From Symsagittifera roscoffensis (Eukaryota > Xenacoelomorpha > Acoela > Convolutidae), in the NCBI RefSeq assembly GCF_963678635.1, contig NC_087062.1:5568193-5632192 (forward strand): a stretch of DNA of 64,000 nucleotides. The letters are read 5' to 3'. Below are positions 55,370 to 64,000 of this stretch, one piece after another. A model generated the notes under the pieces. The model made no database searches. It was not told where the DNA came from and saw only the letters and a program-made list of their open reading frames with translations. Both the position numbers and the translations under genes were made by a program. Within the stretch, counting starts at the first letter, position 1; each line of letters starts with the position of its first letter.

Positions 55370-56420
55370 CAAAAGAAGTGACGAAACAATTGTGTTCGGG
55401 TAGATTTTTCATTAAACAATTTTTGTAGTTTTATCTAGCAATTTTCGACGGCACTTTTTTATTTCATTCGAAAGATATTATTGCTCTGGGCTAAGTTTTG
55501 AAAAGATAAGTCTTTGATCGTTTTTTGAAAAGTTATGTGAGTTGAAAAGTTGTCAATTAGTTGTTATAGTATAATCAACGCGCGAGATTTTTGTGCTTTT
55601 AACGCGTAAGCAAAGCTTTACTTCGTCTTTGAAATCGTTCCAAATTAAATTTAGGCATGCTTTTCGGTTTATTCATTACTTTGCTCTACGCGGAGTATAT
55701 GACTTTGTACTTACCATAGCATAAGGGATAATAAAAGAGAAAAAAATCCAAATTCCATAGACTTTAATAGGCAGTCGAAACTGTCAGGGTTTTGCCCTGA
55801 TACGAGCAGTTTTGTTCCATTTTTTCTCCCACACGCTGGCCTATGTAAAGTCCAAAATTATATATTCTGCATCTGCTACGGTATGATAAATGCTTGCCTC
55901 AGTTAGGTCTAAAATGATGTAATTGGCTGCTCAATTGTCATTAGAACATTAGGACTTTCGTAATGAAACTAGCGGAATATTTTTGCTCGGGGTGGTTTTT
56001 TTCCTCAGACAAATTTCGTTTTTTTAACTAGCCAATTTTGACGGAATTTTTGATATCATTCAAAACGTATTGCTATCTTGAGCTTGAATTTGAAAAGATT
56101 TTTTTACCTCTGGTCATTTTTCGTTAAGTTATGGGGGTTTAAAGATTATCCGTCTTAGAAATCGTTCCAAATTAGTTGAAGGGAGCTTATTTGCCATAAT
56201 TTCTTTGTTACTAGGAGCAAAAACGATCATTTTGTACTTTATATGGCGTGTGGTGTGATGATTTTCCCAAAAAATCTCAATATAAAAAAATTTGATTATA
56301 TCATGTTATTAATGCTCGACAGTCTTAAAAGGCAGTCGGAAAATTCAGGTCTTCTCGCTGATACGAACAGTCTTGTCTCAGTTTGAATTATATCAAATTC
56401 TTTGGTCAAAACCTTTGAAA
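55370..56420 (-). repeat. Hairpin repeat family, reverse-oriented block
   Basis: Two units on the minus strand carry the hairpin TCAGGG(TTTTG)CCCTGA at 55784-55800 and its decayed form at 56345-56361. Both are preceded by AGGCAGTCG and followed by GATACGA(G/A)CAGT. The flanks TCTTTGAAATCGTTCCAAATT and GGAGCAAAAACGATCA are reverse-complement relatives of 61880-62060. The block thus forms a large, loosely matching inverted arrangement with the 61-62 kb block. Confidence 0.65.
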
Positions 56421-56847
56421 TTCAAAACCCCACATTTTTGTGAAAAATGATACAAGGTAAAATATTTTCCTAATTTACAGTATCAATACCTTCCAGACTA
56501 TAAAAAAATTAAAATCTATATAAAAAGATTTTATGAAAATTGCCAAGTTAAAAAAATATGGCTGGGGAACAATTTCCAAAGCATATCTATTCCGTCACTT
56601 TCTTTGAAAGTGTGAATAACAAGCGACAGTGCCTAACCGACAAGAGAAGTGCAAAACACATGCAACTCATGCCGAATGTAAGCGCAGCGGAGTAAGCACT
56701 CTTTTTACGAAATCTTTGCTACCAATTATGGCCCGTTACTAACTTATACAAATTGTCACCTGTTTCGAATTGTTGCCCAATTAATTTTAGCGTTTTAGAT
56801 GTGCTCAGAAAATGTATTTCCGTTAAGTGGGACGAGCGCGTTTATGA

Positions 56848-57215
56848 CACAAGCTATGGCCTATTTAGTGGGTCAATTAGATGTATGGTATTAACTATGG
56901 CCCGTTTAGTGGGTCAATTAGATGTATGGCTTTAACTACGGCCCTTTTATTGGGTTGATTGGATGTGTGGCATGAACTATGGCCCTTTTAGTGGGTTGAT
57001 TGGATGTATGGCACGAACTATGGCCCTTTTAGTGGGTAGATTGGATGTATGGCATTAACTATGGCCCATTTAGTGGATCGATTGGATGTATGGCATTAAC
57101 TATGGCCCTTGTAGTGGGTCGATTGGATGTATGGTATTAACTATGGTCTGTTAATTGGACAGGTGAGTGCATGGCATTAACTATGGTCCGTTTAGTGGGT
57201 GGAGTGTGCCCATGG
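56848..57215 (+). repeat. 41 bp minisatellite, about 9 units
   Basis: Units begin TTAACTATGGCCC and continue with TTTAGTGGGT(T/C)GATTGG and ATGTATGGCA. The period is 41 bases over most of the array, with the first and last units more diverged. Being 41 bases, it has no reading-frame meaning. Confidence 0.9.
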
Positions 57216-57823
57216 TCTGTTTCTCCTGTTTCGTGGTCTTCCTCTGCCCCCCATTTTGGCCTTGATGAAGTAGGCATTTCTCTTGAACATCCTTCTTCTC
57301 ATCGCCTCCATTCTATCTTCTCCATTTTCATCTATCACTTCAAACACAGTTGCAGAAAAAAACACGCATTTTTAAACCACAGTAGCCGATGGCTGTGCTA
57401 GCAAAACAGAAAGTTCCGACCCCATTTATGAAAAAACTGTTTAAGTTTTAATCAAATTTGAGTCGTTTTTTTTGTGTGACGGATGATGATAACAATAAGA
57501 ATAAACCAATTTGAACCGATCTATTCTTTTGGACCAAAGAATTTTTTTTTCATCATCTGAAGCTTCAGACTTGTATGCAATTTTTTTAGTTATGATAATT
57601 ACCTTAGTTATGATATACTTGGCCTAATTTATCAAGTTATTTAAAATTTGGGTCTTGTTTGGGTTAAATAGCGTCGATTTATTAACAATTTAGGATCTTT
57701 TTGTCTTAGGAGAGCTCCAAAAATTGGTTTGGTCGATAAGAAAGAAAAAGAAGCAAAAAAAGCGTGTCATATGATGGGTAGGAAAGAAAGGTGAGCTAGT
57801 TATTTTTTTGCAACTGTCTATAC

Positions 57824-58038
57824 CGGCCAATCTGCCATCTTCTAAATTGTTTTCTGTGGGGTTAGAGGTCAAGTAATCGTTTCCCATTTCCTGCCAATTG
57901 GGCTCTTCAAGGTAAGGGTACGTTGCCGTGTTTGCTGGTGTTTTTAGAGCAAAGAATCGGCTACTGTCCTCATACGCATAAGCAGGTTCGTAGTTGTTGA
58001 GCTCAAAAAATCCAGCGGGTTGACCTTCGTTTTCTAAA
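57824..58038 (-). CDS. Hidden gene exon 3: Tyr-rich acidic region
   Basis: The acceptor ATATACTTTGAG precedes 58038; one base completes AGT (Ser) from exon 2. The 71 codons include PAGFFELNNYEPAYAYEDSS, TATYPYLEEPNW and MGNDYLTSNPTENN. A GTATAG donor follows 57824. If it is not used, the frame reads through to a stop at 57690 in low-complexity sequence. Tyrosines in NNYEP, AYEDS and NDYLTS are candidate signalling sites. Confidence 0.5.
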
Positions 58039-60941
58039 CTCAAAGTATATCAACAATGTTGGGTGATTTATTTTGCAAGTTATCCAATTTTTAACCCAAG
58101 AATGGACATCTTTGAAAAAATTTGGAAAGCACATAAAGGTTGTCTCTCAAATAATTGGGATATTAATACCACGATATTGCCGAAATTGTGCCATTTTTTT
58201 CCGAGCCGATAAAAAAGTTTTTGGTAAGAAAACTTGATAAATTAATCGAAATAAAATGAAAAAAAAAAATCTTTTTTTTTAAATTTTGTCCACTCACACG
58301 ATATGTACAAAAAGTAAGATATGTATTTGCGTCTCGTATGGTATGAATAGGACCAAATTGCTGGCCTCAATGCAATTTGGAAGGAATTCGGGGCTCACGC
58401 CTGTGGTAAGCCCGTAATTTATTATCCACACATTGCGAGGCCAAACTGTGCATTCTCTGCATTGTAAGCGGAATCCGCAACAGGCCAAAATCAGTTTTGT
58501 CGCGGAATCCGCAGCATTACTACTTTTCTTTGATCTTCTATGCTGTTTTGGATTCCACAAACAAATACCTAAATCATTGTACCGCTCAAAATTGGTCAAA
58601 TAAGCAAACATTCAAACCCTCATAACTCTACAGAAAGTTATCACTTACATTTTTTTTATTTTGAGCTCAAGACAATGATATCTTTCAAATAGTACAAAAA
58701 TGTAGTCAAAAATGCTTTATTCCAAATTCGATGTTGACTGAACAAAACCACATCAAGCCTGATTATTCTTCACTTTCTGCGAAAGTCAGAACAAAAATTT
58801 GCTTACTATACTTCAATTTAACACTGAAAAAAATAGCTAAAATTATTTATCTCGAATTGGTGATCTTGGAGTTTGACAAATTCTCAAAACCATACGAAAA
58901 GATCGTTTTGCTAAATTTTGAACTCAAGATATCAATATTTTTTAAATGATAAAGTTAAACAGTTACTTAATCTACTAAACAGCTTTTAAAAAAAATTCAC
59001 TGAACGAAAAATTTGGATAGTTTAGAGAAAGAGTTGGTAAAAATTCACCAAAATTAATGTGAACAGAAAAACCACACCGAGCTTAACTTTTCTCTCTATC
59101 TTTTTGTACTCGTAACCTGGTAGTTGCATTAAATAAAAAAAATGAAGAGCCTTAAATTTTTTGGCTTGTTTTGTTTTTTGACGAATCTCAAAAGTGGAAA
59201 AGGTCGAAAGTGTAGAAGGAGGAGTTTTTGCTAAGTACAATATTGGCACTTTTCCACATTCCCTCCCAAGTTTTTTAATATATTTTCTCGTGTTATAAAT
59301 GATAAATACGTGATTTGATAATCCAAAGCATACTGAACAAAATTATTCACACTGATTAGTTTATTAACCACGCAACTTCTCATTCATTATACAAGGTATT
59401 TTTGATTTTTCAAAACTATACTGGGCGACATTGAAAACGCAATAAAAATTTTTCAATCAGCTAAAAGTGTTTTTAAAGTGAATGATTTCAGAATTTGCGA
59501 AAGTTGCGTGCTTTCTGTGATAAATAGCAACAATAATTGACAACTTGCCTGGAAATTAAGCTTAAGATAAAAAATTTGGGCAAAAATAACGTGAAAAAAG
59601 GTCTATGATTTATTTAATTCAACTTTTTGAATAAAGTTTATTACCTTGATTCCTTCATAGTTCTGAAAAGCTATTGCCCTTTTGAGGGCAACAAACGAAA
59701 GAAAACTGAGCTCGGCCATAAACAGTTTATGTTCAGCCATAAACATACCTTTTTCGCTGGATCAAAACTGGGTTTTGCTGGTTAATTTCAGGCATAATTT
59801 GCTTTCAACTTTGCAAAGAAATTTGAATTCAGTAGAGACTGAAAAGTAAAGCAGTTGCTGAAATGAGATCAAATTTGCTTCAAACGCGTTAGTCGATAAA
59901 ATTTCACAGCTTCAGCCATTTTTACTTTAAGGAAAAAAGTGAGCAAAAATCTTGATGATGCGTTTTAAATGTCGCCCAGTACAATTTTCAAAAGGGGGAA
60001 AGTTTAAAAGAGCTCAAAATTAACCAATAATTAGTCCTTGGTAGGGTTAGATAATACTTACTATTTATCAAGAATGGGGTAAGGGTTAGTTAAAGAGTTT
60101 TGAAATGTGTGATAGACCCAAAATTACCTTTGGCAACTAGAGGCTTGGCGGAAGTGTTCGGTGATGTCGTCGAAAAGATAACCAGTAGCTGGAAAATAAT
60201 AGCAGAAATCCTTGACATGGAACCCAATTTACGAGAAGAATTCTGAAGTTGCGATTTCATTTTTAAAAACACACGTTTTTTCTTTTCTCCAAATTTTGCT
60301 GGTTATAACAGAGGTTTAATAATTGATTTTGACTTTTCTGAAACAAGTCAAGCTGCTTGGTTTCTCAATTCTTGATTGGTTAGTAATAGTAAAGATGGTA
60401 TAAGGGTACTATTAACGGAATGTTTAGTGAAGTAAAACCCACAAGTGCTAGCGCCCGTTTGCCTGATTAATTGTGAACAAAAGGTATCCCAAGCAATTTC
60501 TTTTTGCGACAGAAATTAGTCCAATTTTTCGCTAAACTGAGCTCAACTTCTGAATTATGTATAGCCTAGTTACTTATGCAGATTAAAGAACTTAAGAATT
60601 CTAAATGTTACAGATAATTAAAATGTTTTACGTCCAAAATTTATTAAGTTTGGTCAAATGATCGGGCAACCGTCTAATGGTTAAAAATCAAAAGCTCGTT
60701 TTTTTTTCAGGAGAATCAGCTTGTTTTTAGGGCTCCAAATGAAAACTGAAAAGGAAAGCAGGATGCCTTCCAACTATGCCGATTACCTAAGTATTTGCTT
60801 ACTGTTTTTTGACGTTTTCTCAGATCAGATTCCAATCTTATAGAGTGAAATTTTTGCCGAAGGCAGATCCGAAACAGTAAGAAAATCACAGCAAGCCTTC
60901 CAAAAAAAGTAACTCCTGCCACTAAAAGTCCAACTGTTAAA
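57824..60941 (-). CDS. Hidden minus-strand gene: transmembrane segment plus Tyr-rich tail (three exons, partial)
   Basis: Three short exons agree in splice phase and give 145 residues. A membrane segment is followed by basic residues, then an aromatic stretch, then an acidic tyrosine-rich region. This layout suggests a single-pass membrane protein with a cytoplasmic tail containing possible phosphotyrosine or sorting motifs. No family is recognised. The ectodomain would lie upstream, beyond 60941, and the C-terminus beyond 57824 if the last donor is real. The evidence is matching phase, splice signals, and coding-like composition against an AT-rich background. No homology supports it. Confidence 0.45.
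58039..60127 (-). other. Intron 2 of the hidden gene, AT-rich
   Basis: A degraded member of the 61-62 kb repeat family lies near 58360-58400 (CCTCAATGCAATTTGGAA). Otherwise no coding region or clear repeat is recognised. The minus-strand frame at 58294-58611 overlaps that repeat, and I do not take it as an exon. Confidence 0.35.
60128..60210 (-). CDS. Hidden gene exon 2: aromatic juxtamembrane stretch
   Basis: The acceptor TTCCATGTCAAG is pyrimidine-poor; the donor is CCAAAG|GTAATT. Phase 0 at entry matches exon 1. The 27 codons read DFCYYFPATGYLFDDITEHF and RQASSCQ, with two bases left over for the next exon. Confidence 0.45.
60803..60941 (-). CDS. Hidden gene exon 1: transmembrane segment
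   Basis: The acceptor CTCGTTGTTTAG precedes 60941 and the donor AAAACA|GTAAGC follows 60803. One base completes a split codon, then 46 codons read LTVGLLVAGVTFFGRLAVIF, LLFRICLRQK, HSIRLESDLRKRQKT. A membrane helix is followed by Arg/Lys, the usual inside-positive pattern. It ends on a codon boundary. Confidence 0.5.
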
Positions 60942-61290
60942 CTAAACAACGAGAAGAATAGAAGCTTTTGTACAAAAAATTTTAAAGTTTGTTTAGCGCC
61001 CTAAATTGGAAATAGCAAGCGGGCTAATTAGCGAAACGGAGAAAAAGTCAATCTGCAATCTAATCCCGTCAAATTAGGTTTACAGTTGAAAACTAGATCG
61101 TAAAAATGGCCGTTGGTGCTGAAATGTTGTGAACAATTTCTTTTGATGGAGCCTACAGATCAGTCGAGGGAACTTAACACCTAGACAATCACCTTTTGGA
61201 CCAAGCCCAAGGGGAATGAACAGGAAAAAGAACGCTTAATTAGGTTCTGGCTTAATCGAATTCCGGACCTTTGAAAACGAAATTTGAAAA
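60942..61290. other. Short stretch between hidden gene and repeat block
   Basis: No gene is recognised; it should contain upstream intron or promoter of the minus-strand gene. Purine-rich AT sequence without clear repeats. Confidence 0.25.
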
Positions 61291-62790
61291 ACAAACAAGT
61301 CTGCTCGTATATCAGGGCAAAACCCTGAATGTTCCGACTGCCCCCTTAATCCATATCGACTAGTTTTTTTAGGAAAAGAAAAAATTGAAAAATTAAAAAT
61401 TTTTGGGCAACAGCAAAGATCGAGTGTGAAATCTCGATTCGTACGAAATTAATACGACTAGCTAGTTAGCCTCAATTCAATTTGGGACAATTTTTTTGTG
61501 CGGGATAATTAGCCACGCATAAATAATTCCCGTTACGCTTTCAGGATTATGGATAAGATCTTTAAACTGCGCTTAAATTAGTCCAAAGCATAGCCAAACA
61601 GGTAATTCTTAAGCTATCAAAACTTGGCAAAAATGATCGAAGGTGAAATACTTTTTTAAATTTGATTTCAGGGAGTCGGTATCTTCGATGAGGCTTAAAT
61701 TTTTTTTGTTGAAAACTATTATTTCGATTGCCAAAGTAAACAAAACTGCTCGTAGCAGGGCGATGCCCTGAGTGTTCCGATTGTCTTTTAAAGTTTATGG
61801 AGCAGTAATAACAAGAAAAAGTTATGTATTAAAAAATGAAAAAAGTCAAAATTGAAATTTTTTGAGTAAATCATCCCCACACACGCCATATAAAGTACAG
61901 AGTGATAGATTTCGCTCCTATTAACAAATCAATTATGACCAATAAGCATCCTCCAACAAATGTGGAACCAATTCTAGACGGATTAAATCTCCGCTTACGC
62001 GTTAATAGCGCGAAATATATTGCGCGTTAATTGTCCAAAATTGGCCAAAATTGCAATCTTCAAACCCCATAACTTTAAAAAATCTTTTCAATTTCGAGCT
62101 CAAGACATCAATATCATTTGAATGACTCTCAAAAATAGCTGAATGGTACCTTTTGAATGACTGTCAAAAAGTCAAACTTTGTCAAAAGAAATAAAAACCA
62201 CGCCGAACACAAATATTTCGTTACTTTCACTACAACAGTCCGAATAAAAAATCCTCTTCAAGCATGAATATTCCGTTTTCTTAGGAAGTTGGAACAACAA
62301 ACCCGTTCTTGCTGTATAGTTATCAAACAATACTGCTAGTATATCAGGGCAAATCCCTGAATGTTCCGAATGTCCCTTAATTCATATCGAATAGTTTTTG
62401 GGAAGAGAAGTCATTGAGAACCTATAATTTTTGAACTATATCAAAGTTTAAAATTTCGTGTCGTGCAAAACTAATTTGACCAGTTAGCTAGCCTCAATTC
62501 AATTTGGAACGGTTTTGTTGTGCGGGATAATTCGCCACGCATCAACAGTTTGGATTACACCCTCAGCATTCTGAAAAAAAAAACTTTTCAATACGCGCAT
62601 AGTTTAGTCCAGAACATGGCCAATTTAGCAACTTTCATACCCATCGAACATTACAAAGAAAAATCGGAGGTAGGATATCTTTTGAAATTTGAACTCAGAA
62701 AGTCGATATCTTCAATTGGGTATAACAATTTTTTGTTAAAAACTATTATTTCGAGCAGCAAAAATCGACTGAATAAAAAAAACCGCACCG
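61290..62790 (+). repeat. Hairpin repeat family, forward block (about 1.03 kb period)
   Basis: The hairpin TCAGGGCAAAACCCTGA occurs at 61312-61328. A variant CAGGGCGATGCCCTG occurs at 61756-61770 and TCAGGGCAAATCCCTGA at 62344-62360. The first and third copies share long flanks: GAATGTTCCGA(C/A)TGCCC before, and CCTCAATTCAATTTGG, then TGCGGGATAATT(A/C)GCC(A) after. They are about 1030 bases apart, a direct duplication. The middle copy has different flanks, related to the block at 55-56 kb on the opposite strand. Confidence 0.65.
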
Positions 62791-63831
62791 AGCATAAAAA
62801 ATCTGTTTTCTTCGAAAGTCGGAACGATAATTTAGCTGTATCTATACAAAATTACCCAAATTTTGAAATGACTGATAATTGAGTCTAAAAATTTTAAGTG
62901 GAAAATCGCTTCGATTAGTTTAAAACATATATAACTGGGAAAATTGTGACTATTCAGTTGAGGTAAATTTTAATTTCATGTTAGATCAAGTTAGAACAAT
63001 TTCAAGTTAAGGTATACGAAAATAAGCGCAGAGGAACGAAGCGGTGCAAGCCGCCGTTGATTGCCAATGTAAATATTGTAGTCACAATTTTTCAATTTCA
63101 TTCACAAATTTTTCGATGGCTCAAAATCTCGCATGCTGATATGCTTGCCATCCCAATTTTTGTGTTTCAAAGTTTTTGAAAAATTATGGAATAATTTCGT
63201 GATACATTTCTGGTGATATGGATTTAATTTCTCGTCAAAATCAGATATTCAGAGTGAAAAAAAAACTAATTTTTGGGTCAAAGTCAGATAATCAGAGTCT
63301 TAATGAATTACAGTCGATAATCAGATACAAAGAACTTTTTTTACTCTTGTAAAATTCAAAAATTTTTACACAAAACTAAAAAAATAATAACTAAATTAGT
63401 GGCCGATTGCTGTGCAAGCCAGATAGAAATTAATATAAGCTTCCATGGAAGTGTAAAAATATATTTATTCACTATTAGAAGATCTAATCTAAAGTTGGAT
63501 TGGAGAGTTGTCCACTCATCTCCAGTCACACACTCCTTCAGTCAAATTTTTCTGAATGACCGGAAAAATTGGCCCAAAATTTTCATTCTTTATCAATTTA
63601 CGCATGTGGAGTAAGCAAGTAGACAGCTTAAAGCATTTTACTGATTTAAATAGTTTTTCACAACTAGTTTTTCAACCGCTTACTCAATAAATTGGGTGTT
63701 CCGCAAGGGGTTTCTATTGGGTCTTCTCCTTTTTCTCATATACTTTAATGATAGAAATAGTGTACCTAAAACGTGGTACTGACTAATTTTAATAATTCAA
63801 ACTTAAATTTATATTTCACTATGGTTCAATA
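62791..63831. other. AT-rich stretch, nothing recognised
   Basis: The plus-strand frame at 62520-62882 lies in repeat sequence. The frame at 63399-63614 has no recognised domain. Segment 63030-63060 weakly resembles the 0.8 kb foldback core (GCGCAGAGGAACGAAGCGG). Confidence 0.3.
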
Positions 63832-64000
63832 CAGGGACGGATCTAGGATTTTCTCGAGGGGGCGGATTTTCAAAAATATTTCGAAAAATAGGTCGACCTT
63901 TTTTTTGTTTAGGTCGACCAAATAGATTTTCCGAGGTCTCCCAAATCACTATAAAGACTTTATTTTGATCAAATTTTCTGCGCCGCAGGCGAATTTTTGA
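63832..64000 (-). mobile_element. hAT-like MITE, copy F, cut by the window end
   Basis: It begins CAGGGACGGATCTAGGATTT in the reverse orientation and continues with GTCGACC and AGGTCTCCCAAATCACT, then GCCGCAGGCGAATTTTTG. The other terminus lies past the window end, so no target duplication can be checked. Confidence 0.8.

Noticed and set aside
58294-58611. 105-residue minus-strand frame between hidden-gene exons
   Set aside because: Overlaps a degraded repeat copy, and its inclusion is not needed for the phase of exons 2 and 3.
62520-62882. 120-residue plus-strand frame
   Set aside because: Lies within the duplicated hairpin repeat family and the frame is not kept in the other copy.

Overview
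This is AT-rich animal (metazoan) DNA, most likely from an invertebrate. The host genes are split by introns with GT..AG borders. They carry animal-specific domain sets: FERM plus FERM-adjacent, NIDO-AMOP-VWD, and multi-C2H2 zinc fingers. Much of the space between exons is transposon debris. I cannot name the species or phylum from sequence alone, and nothing points to bacterial, organellar or viral DNA.

Layout. 1-17.4 kb is a retrotransposon graveyard. It holds a LINE relic with ORF1 and endonuclease (about 1.2-2.7 kb) and three head-to-tail decayed copies of an R2-like LINE with a candidate C-terminal nuclease (3.5-10.5 kb). It also holds a LINE split by a Penelope-like element (10.9-14.7 kb) and a 5'-truncated relative on the minus strand (16.0-17.0 kb). 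17.44-29.23 kb carries five phase-consistent exons of a band 4.1 family gene of the EPB41L5/Yurt type (+). Its first exon is not found, and its two long introns are full of repeats. 29.5-32.6 kb is repeats: a ~225 bp tandem array, an RTE-type endonuclease relic and an exact 124 bp duplication. 34.42-37.22 kb is a two-exon gene for a 774-residue protein with ten zinc fingers (+). 37.9-42.0 kb is an apparently intact two-ORF LINE (-). 42-46 kb has hAT-type MITEs with perfect 8 bp target duplications and tRNA-derived SINE-like units. 46.5-50.4 kb is a six-exon gene for a secreted or surface NIDO-AMOP-VWD protein (+) with a TATA box and a poly(A) signal. 51-64 kb is more MITEs, a 41 bp minisatellite and a hairpin-bearing repeat family. 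Hidden in it are three short minus-strand exons whose phases agree and which encode a membrane-spanning segment plus a tyrosine-rich tail.

The host genes do not form a pathway. The FERM protein is a cortical/junction scaffold type, the NIDO-AMOP-VWD protein an extracellular type, and the zinc-finger protein a probable nuclear DNA-binding factor. The main interest lies in nested and repeated mobile elements, a hammerhead-like motif at the Penelope 3' end, the hidden minus-strand gene, and several unnamed repeat families. Exon borders were inferred by eye from splice signals, phase and protein similarity.
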